NCBI GenBank assembly: GCA_904501935.1 | Contig: CAJGDA010000023.1 | Location: 1 to 16,099, forward strand | Reading direction: 5' to 3' | DNA length: 16,099 nt | Origin: an uncultured Methanobrevibacter sp. | GTDB lineage: Archaea > Methanobacteriota > Methanobacteria > Methanobacteriales > Methanobacteriaceae | Part shown: positions 1 through 7,255 of the stretch, in pieces | Layout: the number at the start of each line of letters is the position of its first letter | Numbering within the stretch: the first letter of the stretch is position 1 | The notes under the pieces: model-generated | The model's input: only the letters and a program-made list of their open reading frames with translations | Database searches by the model: none | Told to the model about the DNA's origin: nothing | Made by a program: the position numbers and the translations under genes

Positions 1-258
1 AACTCCGATAACCCTTCAGACGAATTTTTCAAATATTGGGTTTTAAAAGAAAGTTACATGAAATACACCGGCCTTGGAATGAATTTGAAATTAGACAGTT
101 TTGAAATAATATTCAAAGATAGAATTAGGATTAAAAATGATGATGAAAATTTAAAATTTAATTTATTTGAAATAAAAAACTATAAAATCGCAATAGCTAG
201 CAATCATGATGTGACCAGTCTAATTGAATATAGTGCTGACGAATTATGCATAGATTAG
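1..258 (+). CDS. Sfp-type 4'-phosphopantetheinyl transferase, C-terminal part (5' end outside window)
   Basis: The frame is open from base 1 to a TAG at 256-258, giving 85 visible residues; the start lies upstream of the window. The visible part opens with FFKYWVLKESYMKYTGLGM, which matches the W-x-x-KES(Y/F)-x-K-x-x-G-x-G signature of Sfp-family transferases. In that family the Glu and Lys of the KES motif bind magnesium and CoA. It continues into LKLDSFEI and a C-terminal beta segment (NYKIAIASNHD) laid out as in Bacillus Sfp. Such enzymes move the 4'-phosphopantetheine arm of CoA onto a serine of carrier proteins (ACP, PCP). Archaea make lipids without ACP, so the usual client in a methanogen would be a nonribosomal peptide or polyketide synthase. 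No client gene is visible here. The family call is firm; the substrate is inference. Confidence 0.85.
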   Translation, partial: NSDNPSDEFFKYWVLKESYMKYTGLGMNLKLDSFEIIFKDRIRIKNDDENLKFNLFEIKNYKIAIASNHDVTSLIEYSADELCID

Positions 259-591
259 ATGGAAGATTATCCTCCACCAAGAAATCAGTGCATCTCTTTC
301 AATGTTAAAACAGAATCCCCATAATATTTGAGTTGAATTTTCCTCAACAGACTCGGGAGGATATTATTAAGTTAAATCTTTTGATTTCAAATAATCTTCG
401 AATCAACTTGCGGAGTAAATTTTTTACATTTATATTCAAAATAAGTTATTTTGTGCTAGGTATCATGCCCACTAATAATTTTTAAAAAAAGCAATGCATG
501 CTGTTTTTGGAATGTGATTGCATATTTACATCTTTAAATGATAAATAAAATAATATGGTGTTTTTTTAAAAATAAATATTAAATATTTTCA
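259..591. other. 333-base gap between convergent genes, with a possible gene remnant
   Basis: This gap lies between the 3' ends of the phosphopantetheinyl transferase and the Xaa-Pro peptidase. No RNA gene or normal-start gene is visible. The plus strand holds an open frame from 309 to a TAA at 483-485 (58 codons) that reads like protein (NFPQQTREDIIKLN, then a basic and a hydrophobic stretch). It has no ATG before codon 53, and its only early alternative starts are TTG at 333 and 381. Small inverted repeats are present, TTGATT at 381-386 against AATCAA at 401-406, and GTAAA/TTTAC at 415-427. The last 60 bases are A/T runs that probably serve transcription termination from both sides. Confidence 0.5.
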
Positions 592-1608
592 TTAATTAAT
601 CATTAAAGGCAAATCACCAATAACATTAGCTCTTTTTGAAATAGAAACAGTATCTTCAAGGCGAACGCCGAATTCACCTTCCAGATATATTCCCGGCTCA
701 ACAGTAATGACCATGCCTTCTTCAATTATCGTGTCGTCACGAAGGGAAAAACCGGGAGTTTCATGAATGTCAAGCCCTAAGCTATGGCCTGTTGAGTGGA
801 TAAACTTATCGCCATAGCCATACTCTTCAATGATGTCGCGAGCCACCTTATCAATCTCACAGCATTTCAAACCGGGTTTAATGGCCTTTATTGCTTTGTC
901 ATGCGCTTCAGCCACAATATCCCAAATTTCTTGTTGGCGTTCTGTATAAACCATGGTGCGTGTATTGTCAGAACAATATCCCTCATAAATCGCACCCCAA
1001 TCAATTAAAATCGGTTGGTCTAATTTTTTATCTTCAGGAATAGCATGAGGAAGACTTGAAGCCGCACCGCTTGTAACGATTGTGTCAAATGATTCCTTTG
1101 AAGCTCCATTTTCAATCATCAGGCGAACCAAATCAAAGGAAACTTCCTTTTCAGTTCCGGAATTAGTTAAAATGTCCAAATCCAAAAAAGATTTTTGAGC
1201 AATTTCTGTTGCCTTGGCAATCTTTTCGATTTCAGAAGGCATTTTAATCATCCTTTGCTTGTCAATGTAGGTTTTAGAATCTATTTCAAAATCATCCCTG
1301 AATTTGACATAAGTGCTGAAAGGCAGGCTAGGCTCAATAGCCAAATTCTTAATCCCTTCCTTTTTTAACTCATCAATCATGACCTTATAGGATTCATATT
1401 TCTTGACTTCAATTGCGGAATCGCGATTTGCCAATTCCATATCCATTCCAGATGCATAGATAATAGGATTTTCCTTTATAATACAAAATGCAAAACTGGT
1501 TGGTTTATACCCTGAAATATATTCAACATTTGTAAATTGGGTAAGTAAATAAGCTTGAAAATTATCTTTTTCCAAATCTTTTAAAATATTGCCGATATGT
1601 GATTCCAT
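592..1608 (-). CDS. pepQ: Xaa-Pro peptidase, M24 family (aminopeptidase P / prolidase type)
   Basis: Cytoplasmic metallopeptidase of 338 residues that would cleave the bond before (aminopeptidase P) or to (prolidase) proline in short peptides. Residues 1-120 form the creatinase-like N-terminal domain and about 125-330 the pita-bread catalytic domain. All five metal ligands of the family are visible: D203 (LIDWGA), D214 (CSDNTRT), H275 (STGHSLG), E304 (TVEPGIY) and E318 (VRLEDT); H188 in SSLPHAIP fits the substrate-binding histidine. Length is normal for short archaeal members. The ATG start has no ribosome binding site, but a TATA element lies about 28 bases upstream, so the mRNA is probably leaderless. 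It is transcribed away from the M50-YcaO-TfuA operon. The symbol is a best guess, since prolidase and aminopeptidase P cannot be separated by eye. Confidence 0.87.
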   Translation of the reverse strand: MESHIGNILKDLEKDNFQAYLLTQFTNVEYISGYKPTSFAFCIIKENPIIYASGMDMELANRDSAIEVKKYESYKVMIDELKKEGIKNLAIEPSLPFSTYVKFRDDFEIDSKTYIDKQRMIKMPSEIEKIAKATEIAQKSFLDLDILTNSGTEKEVSFDLVRLMIENGASKESFDTIVTSGAASSLPHAIPEDKKLDQPILIDWGAIYEGYCSDNTRTMVYTERQQEIWDIVAEAHDKAIKAIKPGLKCCEIDKVARDIIEEYGYGDKFIHSTGHSLGLDIHETPGFSLRDDTIIEEGMVITVEPGIYLEGEFGVRLEDTVSISKRANVIGDLPLMIN

Positions 1609-1631
1609 GATTAATATTAGAAAAATTTAAC

Positions 1632-1640
1632 TATATAAAA
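1632..1640. promoter_or_regulatory. Shared TATA box for two divergent, probably leaderless transcripts
   Basis: The 49-base gap between the peptidase and M50 starts contains one clear TATA element, TATATAAAA on the plus strand and TTTTATATA on the minus strand. Its centre lies about 22 bases from the M50 ATG (1658) and 28 bases from the peptidase ATG (1608), close to the usual archaeal TATA-to-start distance in both directions. Neither gene has a GGAGG- or GGTG-type ribosome binding site. The simplest reading is one TBP site used in both orientations, with transcription starting at or next to each ATG. Start sites are inferred. Confidence 0.6.
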
Positions 1641-1657
1641 TTAGATATTTTAAAATC

Positions 1658-2296
1658 ATGTTTAAATTTACAAGTAGTGAAGTAAGAGATTTGATAATTG
1701 CATTTTTCGTTATTTCACTTTGTTTTGCAATATTATATGCTGGAAGAAATGCTTCAGGCATCATTACCATGTTGCCAATTGTTATGGTTGGCGTAGGGCT
1801 CGGTTTTATCTTACACGAGCTTGGACACAAATTCGTGTCAATGAAATATGGTTACTGGGCGGAATTTAAATTATGGCCACAAGGATTGATATTTGCACTC
1901 CTCTCATCATTTTTCGGATTTGTATTTGCAGCACCTGGTGCAGTTTACACCTATGCAAACTACATGACCGATGAAATAAACGGAAAAATATCTATTGCAG
2001 GACCTATTGTCAATATAATTCTTGCATTACTTTTCTTAGCCGTGGCAACCATGGTTTATCCTTCCATATACTCAACAACTTCAGCATTAATTTTTATTGT
2101 TTGTTCACTAGGTTATTCAATCAACAGCTTTTTAGCCTTATTTAACTTAATACCGATTGGAAACTTAGACGGATCAAAAGTGCTAACTTGGAATTTCGGA
2201 ATTTGGATTATTACAATAGCAGTTGCTGGTGTGCTAACTGCATTATCCATGACAATGGGCGTTGAAAGTATTGTTAGACTAATATTAGGAATATAA
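1658..2296 (+). CDS. Site-2-protease-type M50 membrane metalloprotease
   Basis: Integral membrane zinc protease of 212 residues. The catalytic HELGH (53-57) sits in a hydrophobic segment, GPIVNI follows at 115-120, and NLIPIGNLDG (163-172) supplies the third zinc ligand, D171. Hydrophobic segments lie near 11-27, 32-52, 77-98, 111-133, 140-167 and 181-199. No PDZ or CBS domain is attached, so this is a minimal S2P-like protein of the kind common in archaea. The substrate is unknown. Its stop is one base from the YcaO start, so the two are almost certainly co-transcribed and perhaps translationally coupled. A TATA box 22 bases upstream and the lack of a ribosome binding site suggest a leaderless mRNA. 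The family is firm; the link to YcaO-TfuA rests only on gene position. Confidence 0.88.
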   Translation: MFKFTSSEVRDLIIAFFVISLCFAILYAGRNASGIITMLPIVMVGVGLGFILHELGHKFVSMKYGYWAEFKLWPQGLIFALLSSFFGFVFAAPGAVYTYANYMTDEINGKISIAGPIVNIILALLFLAVATMVYPSIYSTTSALIFIVCSLGYSINSFLALFNLIPIGNLDGSKVLTWNFGIWIITIAVAGVLTALSMTMGVESIVRLILGI

Positions 2297-2297
2297 C

Positions 2298-3500
2298 ATG
2301 AGCGAAGAGATTACATATTTTAAAGGGACACATAGAGTGATTCCTCCTAAAAAAACTATTGAAATTAATGAAGATAAGCTAAAAATAGCTGGAATAACTC
2401 GTATTGCAGACATCACTGATTTAGATAGAATTGGACTTCCAATCTATACCGCAATTAGGCCAACTGCAGAAGAGGGAGCCATCAGTATTTATGGAGGCAA
2501 AGGGATTTCAAAAGATCATGCCAAAGCTTCAGCGATGATGGAAGGTTTTGAAAGATATTCTGCCGAAAAGCAAGACGATGATGAAGTATTGATTGCTAAT
2601 TTAGATGAAATATCAAAAAAAGGAGATTACATTAATCCAATTTCCTTAAATCTGCCAAAAGATTTCAAAAAAGAAAATCTTGAAGCGATGCAGATTGAGT
2701 GGAGCCTTGCAAAGGATATTGTTTCTGGCAAAGACTTCTATATCCCAACCAATGCCATTTTTCACCCTTACATCCATGACAATCAAGTTCAAAGCTTATT
2801 TAAATCCAACACCAATGGTCTTGCTTCCGGGAACATCTTAGAAGAAGCCATATTGCATGGAATGCTTGAAGTAATTGAAAGGGATGCATGGAGCATTTTT
2901 GAGCTTACACATAAAAACTATGCGCAAATTGATGTGGATAGCATTGAAAGTGAACTTGTCAACGACATTATTGATAAGTTCGAAAGCGAAGGCATTAAAA
3001 TTAAATTAATGGATTTTACAGCCGATGTTAAAATTCCAACAATAGCCGCTTCCGCTGATGATACCATTACAAAAGATGCGGGCCTTTTAACACTTGGTAT
3101 GGGTACACACTTAGATCCTGAAGTTGCAATCCTAAGAGCCCTAACCGAAGTTGCTCAAAGTAGAGCAACACAAATTAATGGTGCTCGTGAAGATACCGTA
3201 AGAGCTGATTTTGCAAGAGAAGCTGGCTATGAGAGAATGAAAAGAATCAACAAGTATTATTTCAGGGATGAGGATGAAAAAATCAAATTAAGCAATATTG
3301 AAAATAAAAGCACATCCTCAATAACAAAAGACATTGAAATTGTCAAAGAGGAATTAATAGCTAATGACATTGAAAGAATATTGTATGTTGATTTGACAAG
3401 ACCTGAACTTGATGTGAGTGTTGTTCGCGTGATTATACCTGAAATGGAACTTTTTGCACTTGACCCATCTAGGGCCGGCTATAGGTTCTTAAAAGTCTGA
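2298..3500 (+). CDS. ycaO: YcaO protein, McrA-glycine thioamidation type
   Basis: YcaO enzymes use ATP to phosphorylate a backbone amide so that a nucleophile can replace the oxygen. Paired with TfuA in methanogens, the known role is to convert one glycine of McrA (methyl-coenzyme M reductase alpha subunit) into thioglycine, using a sulfide source. The 400-residue protein shows the ATP/magnesium-binding signatures: ASAMMEGFER (77-86; E82, E85), NGLASGNILEEA (173-184) with EVIERD (191-196), and ALTEVAQSR (281-289). The C-terminus lacks the proline-rich tail of azoline-forming YcaO enzymes, as expected for a thioamidating type. The ATG lies one base after the M50 stop, with a weak AGGA upstream. 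TfuA follows after 5 bases. The McrA target is inferred from the family and the pairing. Confidence 0.92.
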   Translation: MSEEITYFKGTHRVIPPKKTIEINEDKLKIAGITRIADITDLDRIGLPIYTAIRPTAEEGAISIYGGKGISKDHAKASAMMEGFERYSAEKQDDDEVLIANLDEISKKGDYINPISLNLPKDFKKENLEAMQIEWSLAKDIVSGKDFYIPTNAIFHPYIHDNQVQSLFKSNTNGLASGNILEEAILHGMLEVIERDAWSIFELTHKNYAQIDVDSIESELVNDIIDKFESEGIKIKLMDFTADVKIPTIAASADDTITKDAGLLTLGMGTHLDPEVAILRALTEVAQSRATQINGAREDTVRADFAREAGYERMKRINKYYFRDEDEKIKLSNIENKSTSSITKDIEIVKEELIANDIERILYVDLTRPELDVSVVRVIIPEMELFALDPSRAGYRFLKV

Positions 3501-3505
3501 TTTCT

Positions 3506-4180
3506 ATGTTTAAAGTTATAATATATGCAGGATTATCAATTACATTTGATGAAGCAAAAGAAATTCTAAATACCTCTGAAGGCGTAGAAGTAATCTATAA
3601 AAGGCCAATCCAAAGAGGAGATTTGGGCCAGGCCATTAAAGAACATCCCGACATAATTGGAATAATTGACGGTGTGTTTCATCAAAACTCCGCTGTTGGA
3701 CATAAGGAAATACTTAACGTGATGAAAAATGGAATTCAGGTTTTTGGAGCTTCAAGTATGGGTGCTCTTCGAGCATCTGAACTTGACACACTGGGAATGC
3801 ATGGAATAGGTTATGTTTACAAGCAATATGCAAGCGGAGAAGTTGATTCAGATGATGATGTGGCAGTAATGCTTGATTCTGATACATTAGAAGCACTTTC
3901 AGAACCATTAATTAACATGAAATATGTCTTTACAAATGCTGTATCTGAAAATGTAATCACAAAAGAAGAAAAGGATGAATTGCTAAGCATTGCTAAGAAA
4001 ACATTTTATCCCAAAAGAAATTATTCTCAAACATTATCCTCATCTAGTTTGGATAATGAAACCAAAGAAAAGCTAATTGATTTTATCCGCATTTCACCAG
4101 ATATTAAAAAAGAAGATGCAAAATCATTGCTCACATGCATCAAAGATCTTGTGGAAAATAATGTTAATGTTTTAGATTAA
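3506..4180 (+). CDS. tfuA: TfuA-like partner of YcaO, McrA-glycine thioamidation
   Basis: TfuA-family protein of 224 residues, the partner of the preceding YcaO. In methanogens the pair is needed for McrA thioglycine; TfuA is thought to help deliver sulfur or recruit the substrate, and its exact chemistry is not settled. Family features visible are RGDL (37-40), GIIDGVFHQ (52-60), the conserved GASSMGALRASEL (81-93) and the acidic DSDDDVAV (114-121). The C-terminal 80 residues are charged and helical in character. The start has a modest TGATT-like site and lies 5 bases after the ycaO stop, so the genes form one operon. It converges on the DUF2120-like gene 25 bases downstream; T-rich stretches on the plus strand just beyond (4209-4236) could end its transcript. 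Confidence 0.9.
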   Translation: MFKVIIYAGLSITFDEAKEILNTSEGVEVIYKRPIQRGDLGQAIKEHPDIIGIIDGVFHQNSAVGHKEILNVMKNGIQVFGASSMGALRASELDTLGMHGIGYVYKQYASGEVDSDDDVAVMLDSDTLEALSEPLINMKYVFTNAVSENVITKEEKDELLSIAKKTFYPKRNYSQTLSSSSLDNETKEKLIDFIRISPDIKKEDAKSLLTCIKDLVENNVNVLD

Positions 4181-4205
4181 AATAAAAAAAAAGAAATATC
4201 AAAAC
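4181..4205 (-). terminator. Poly-T termination region of the CBS/DUF2120 transcript
   Basis: The 25 bases between the convergent tfuA and DUF2120-like genes contain nine consecutive A at 4184-4192, read as T9 on the minus strand just after the DUF2120 stop. Archaeal RNA polymerase commonly terminates at such U-runs without a hairpin. No stable stem is visible. Confidence 0.45.
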
Positions 4206-4664
4206 TCATTTTTTCATTTCTTTATACTTTTTTAAAATGATATCTGGAGTTTCAATAACGTGATCATATGTTGTTGAATATTCTTTACTTTCAAAGTCCG
4301 GTTCCACTTTGCGAATTCCACTCAAAGTAAATGAACCATTCTCGATTTTAAAGCCAACACCATCCGCTGAAACGGAAATCAAATTTACTTCTATAATTGA
4401 AGCCTTGTCCAAAACCTCATTTGCTTTAACATCATATTTAAGATTTAAATTTTTATGAGGCATTATTTCATTGATTGTTCTTTTAATAACAGAATCAAAA
4501 AGCTCTAAAAATTTAATGGCTGGAGGCATATCATTAGCCCACCAGTATGTGAGAACAGAATTCAAAATAATTTCGTGTTCTGCAAAATCATCATATAATC
4601 TTGCACGAACACTAATAGCACTGTCATTAACCAATTTAATAATTAAAACAGGACTAACAGCCAT
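4206..4664 (-). CDS. Conserved methanogen protein, probably DUF2120
   Basis: Small soluble protein of 152 residues with no signal peptide or membrane segment. I recognise it only tentatively as the uncharacterised methanogen family DUF2120, partly because I recall that family beside a CBS-domain gene in Methanobacteriales. No catalytic motif stands out. There is a WW pair in VLTYWWANDMPPAIKF (about 38-53), and the C-terminus is Lys-rich (KKYKEMKK). It is the last gene of the minus-strand cluster: its ATG lies 10 bases after the CBS-protein stop, with an AGTGGT site a few bases upstream overlapping the end of that gene. The tight spacing suggests it works with the CBS protein, but the function is unknown. 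Confidence 0.7.
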   Translation of the reverse strand: MAVSPVLIIKLVNDSAISVRARLYDDFAEHEIILNSVLTYWWANDMPPAIKFLELFDSVIKRTINEIMPHKNLNLKYDVKANEVLDKASIIEVNLISVSADGVGFKIENGSFTLSGIRKVEPDFESKEYSTTYDHVIETPDIILKKYKEMKK

Positions 4665-4674
4665 TATACCACTA

Positions 4675-5517
4675 TTATTCCATTACTAACGCTTTAATTA
4701 AATCACTAGCTCTTACAATACCGACTAAATCCCCTTCAACACCAATAACAGGAATTTGTTCAATGTTTAATGATTTCATTTTTTTAGCGCAGTCAGAAAC
4801 TTTTGTTTTGGAGTTAGCTACTTCAACATTACCTACAGCAACATCCTTAACAACTTTATCTGTGAATTTCAAGTGGTTTTTCTCAATGTATAATACAGAA
4901 GTACTATCCCAAGACCATTTATCCCCTTCAGTACCGACAGTAGAACTGTGTTCACTTCTCTCAGAGATAATTTCAATTTCAGATATGAAATCTGTTTCAG
5001 TTAAAATGCCTGATAATTTAGCATCATCATCCAATGCTAAAATGGATTTTAATCCAAATTGATTCATTGATTCAAAAGCAACATTTAATGGTGCTTTGTC
5101 CCAAGTGGTTGGAACAGTAGTAATCATATAATTTTCAACTACATCATTAGTTTCAATTTTAGTCAAAGCTTTAGATACTAAATCAAAAGAAGTTATAATT
5201 CCTACTAATTCACCATCATCATTGACAACAGGAACTCTTCTTACATCATTTTCAATCATTTTACTGGCAGCAACAACTACATCATCACCAGGTTTTACAG
5301 TAATCAAATTTCTAGTCATTAACATTGCAATTTGTTCTTCATCAGGATTATTAATTAAATCAGAACGAGTTACTAGTCCTACTAAAATATCAGTATCTTC
5401 TTTGACTACTGGCAATACTGCTTTTTTTTCTTTTCTCATTAAGTCTAAAACTTTATCTCTGTTTCCAGGTACAGAAACAGATACAACATTTTTAGACATT
5501 GTTCTTTTAACTAACAT
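4675..5517 (-). CDS. Four-CBS-domain protein (two Bateman modules), no catalytic domain
   Basis: Protein of 280 residues made almost only of CBS domains, which bind adenine nucleotides or S-adenosyl compounds and act as energy sensors. The repeats lie at about 5-55 (ends VGLVTRSDL), 67-116 (VGIITSFDL), 128-179 (SGILTETDF) and 222-276 (VGIVRASDL). A polar linker of about 40 residues separates repeats 3 and 4. A longer frame could begin at 5583, inside the UspA gene. I chose the ATG at 5517 because AGGTG at 5523-5527 lies 5 bases upstream of it, and because the extra 22 residues look unlike coding sequence. Older methanogen annotations call such proteins IMP-dehydrogenase related, owing only to the CBS domains. 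Flanked by uspA-like and DUF2120-like genes on the same strand, it may be a nucleotide sensor with a separate effector. Confidence 0.9.
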   Translation of the reverse strand: MLVKRTMSKNVVSVSVPGNRDKVLDLMRKEKKAVLPVVKEDTDILVGLVTRSDLINNPDEEQIAMLMTRNLITVKPGDDVVVAASKMIENDVRRVPVVNDDGELVGIITSFDLVSKALTKIETNDVVENYMITTVPTTWDKAPLNVAFESMNQFGLKSILALDDDAKLSGILTETDFISEIEIISERSEHSSTVGTEGDKWSWDSTSVLYIEKNHLKFTDKVVKDVAVGNVEVANSKTKVSDCAKKMKSLNIEQIPVIGVEGDLVGIVRASDLIKALVME

Positions 5518-5558
5518 ATAAACACCTTTTTGCAAAATACAATAATAAAATGGTAAGA

Positions 5559-5984
5559 TTAATGAACTACAAGTACTGCGCATTTGGCTGAGTTTACAAC
5601 CTTGTCTGCAACACTACCCATAATAAATCTATCGAATCCGGATTTACCAGAACTACCCATTACAATCAAATCAATTTCCTCATCTTTTGCCACCTCCAAA
5701 ATAACCTTAGCAGGTGAACCTTCCCTAATCACATGAGTAATTTTTATATCATCTTCATTTAATTCATCAAATTCTTTGAGATTTTCTTCTGATTGCTCTT
5801 TTAGAATTTGATTTAGCTGGTATACTTCATCATCCAATGGAAGTCCGTTAACAAAATTATTTTCTGTGACGCTCACAGCAACAATTTCTGCCCCACTGAC
5901 TTTTGCCAAAAATAAAGCCTGTTTTTGAGCTTTTTTTGCAAATTCTGAACCGTCTGTAGGGACTAATATCTTATTATACATCAT
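5559..5984 (-). CDS. Universal stress protein, UspA family, ATP-binding type
   Basis: Single-domain UspA protein of 141 residues, cytoplasmic and likely dimeric. It opens with the usual YNKILVPTDGSE and carries the ATP-binding signature G-2x-G-9x-G-S: G110, G113, G123 and S124 in GSSGKSGFDRFIMGS. This places it in the nucleotide-binding branch of the family. A TTG two codons upstream (5990) is in frame, but GGGAG at 5991-5995 would touch it directly, whereas it lies 6 bases from the ATG at 5984, so that ATG is preferred. The amidohydrolase stop is 38 bases upstream on the same strand; AT-rich TATA-like stretches in the gap could give it a promoter of its own. The CBS gene follows after 41 bases. 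UspA and CBS proteins both bind adenine nucleotides, so a shared role is plausible. Confidence 0.92.
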   Translation of the reverse strand: MMYNKILVPTDGSEFAKKAQKQALFLAKVSGAEIVAVSVTENNFVNGLPLDDEVYQLNQILKEQSEENLKEFDELNEDDIKITHVIREGSPAKVILEVAKDEEIDLIVMGSSGKSGFDRFIMGSVADKVVNSAKCAVLVVH

Positions 5985-6022
5985 TAACAACTCCCTTAAT
6001 ATATAGATTTATATCCATTATA

Positions 6023-7177
6023 TTATACATTAACTTTTTTATTAATAGTATATAATATATTTTTCGTTTCAGCCCTATTTATTATATTTAAATAAGGATT
6101 TTTAGAAAAAGAATTTAAAACAATGAATTCGGCAAAATCATTTTCCACAATCATAGATTTCTGAATTATATCGTTAATCTTAAATCCGCAAATATTGGTT
6201 GTCGCCATTTTTAACAAATCGACAGGATTAATATAGTTATTATAATAAACAGACATTATTTTAAGTGAAAATTCTAATTCACGAAGCATATTAGGTGAAT
6301 TAATCATTACATTATCTGTTCCAAGCAGCGGCTTTAAACCTAACTTAATCATATCATTCAAAGGAACGACACCAACATTCAAAGTTGCATTTGCTCTTGG
6401 ACATACAACAGTGTTTTGATTGGACCTACTTACTAAATTTAAATCCTCGTTTTTGGGATTAGTAAGATGGACCAATTGGGAAAAATTAGTTTTTACGCCT
6501 TTTTCTATTTCACTTAATCCATATTTATTTAAGGATTCAATCTGATTAGATTCAGATTCAGCAACATGGATTGATGAAATCTTGCCTGCTTTTTCACATT
6601 CACTAGATATAATTTCAGCAACATCCATTGTAATTTCGCCAAATCCGCTTGGAGCAATGCCGTCAGCAAGTTTAAGAAGTTTGCGAATAGCTATTTTAAC
6701 TTTTCTCAAATCGGGATCCTCTCCATAAAAACTATCGTCACGACCTAGAATAATCGGTTTTATCGGGATGCCTTTAGAAGCCTCCTTCAATAGCTTGACA
6801 CCCTTGATTCCGCCCTCACGATAATCAATGAAATGAGTTGTTCCTGATTCAATCATTTGCCACATTGAGGATTTCATTGCTTCGATTAAATCATCATCAC
6901 TGGCATTGGACAGTGCAACATGTTTGACTCCATTAGGAGGCTTTACCATTTCACTTAAAGATAATCCGTATCCTTCATCCTTAATAATGGAGTCTCCAAT
7001 ATGAATATGGCCATTAATAAATGACGGGCAAACTATTGCACCATCAACATCAATGATTTTGCCTTCTGATGATTCCTTTCCAATTTCAATTATCTTTCCA
7101 TCATCGACGACGATATTTTCACGGGAAGGAATTAAATCTTCGCCTTTCAATATGACACCATTTGCTATAGTAAACAT
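6023..7177 (-). CDS. Amidohydrolase-superfamily protein (deaminase/chlorohydrolase-like), substrate unknown
   Basis: Metal-dependent hydrolase of 384 residues in the TRZ/ATZ and nucleoside-deaminase-like branch. The TIM-barrel metal and catalytic residues are in place: HxH (H57, H59 in NGHIHIGDS), H204 (SIHVAES), H237 (LVHLTNP) and D288 (LGTDN). Residues 1-50 and roughly 345-384 form the flanking small beta domain. Related methanogen genes are often named N-ethylammeline chlorohydrolase, a name not supported by biochemistry here. A 5'-deoxyadenosine or S-adenosylhomocysteine deaminase function is one possibility, but the motifs around the HxH (GHIH rather than NAHTH) argue for a divergent substrate. 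The ATG start has no ribosome binding site, so the mRNA may be leaderless. It is the first gene of a minus-strand series with UspA, CBS and DUF2120. Confidence 0.85.
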   Translation of the reverse strand: MFTIANGVILKGEDLIPSRENIVVDDGKIIEIGKESSEGKIIDVDGAIVCPSFINGHIHIGDSIIKDEGYGLSLSEMVKPPNGVKHVALSNASDDDLIEAMKSSMWQMIESGTTHFIDYREGGIKGVKLLKEASKGIPIKPIILGRDDSFYGEDPDLRKVKIAIRKLLKLADGIAPSGFGEITMDVAEIISSECEKAGKISSIHVAESESNQIESLNKYGLSEIEKGVKTNFSQLVHLTNPKNEDLNLVSRSNQNTVVCPRANATLNVGVVPLNDMIKLGLKPLLGTDNVMINSPNMLRELEFSLKIMSVYYNNYINPVDLLKMATTNICGFKINDIIQKSMIVENDFAEFIVLNSFSKNPYLNIINRAETKNILYTINKKVNV

Positions 7178-7255
7178 TAAAGGAAAATCTAATTTTTTTT
7201 ATTAATAAAATTTATTATTAAATAAATTTATAAAATTAAAAAACGAATATTAACT

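Noticed and set aside
256..324. Read-through of the TAG ending the phosphopantetheinyl transferase into 21 more codons (ATG 259 to TAA 324).
   Set aside because: The protein already ends where Sfp-type enzymes end, no pyrrolysine machinery or insertion signal is seen, and the extension has no recognisable content.
4763..5521. Two 99-codon plus-strand frames opposite the CBS-domain gene.
   Set aside because: They are Ser/Thr-rich mirror translations of the CBS repeats, without supporting start signals.
5518..5583. A 22-residue N-terminal extension of the CBS protein starting at 5583 inside the UspA gene.
   Set aside because: The ATG at 5517 has AGGTG five bases upstream and starts directly before the first CBS repeat; the extension overlaps uspA and shows no domain-like sequence.
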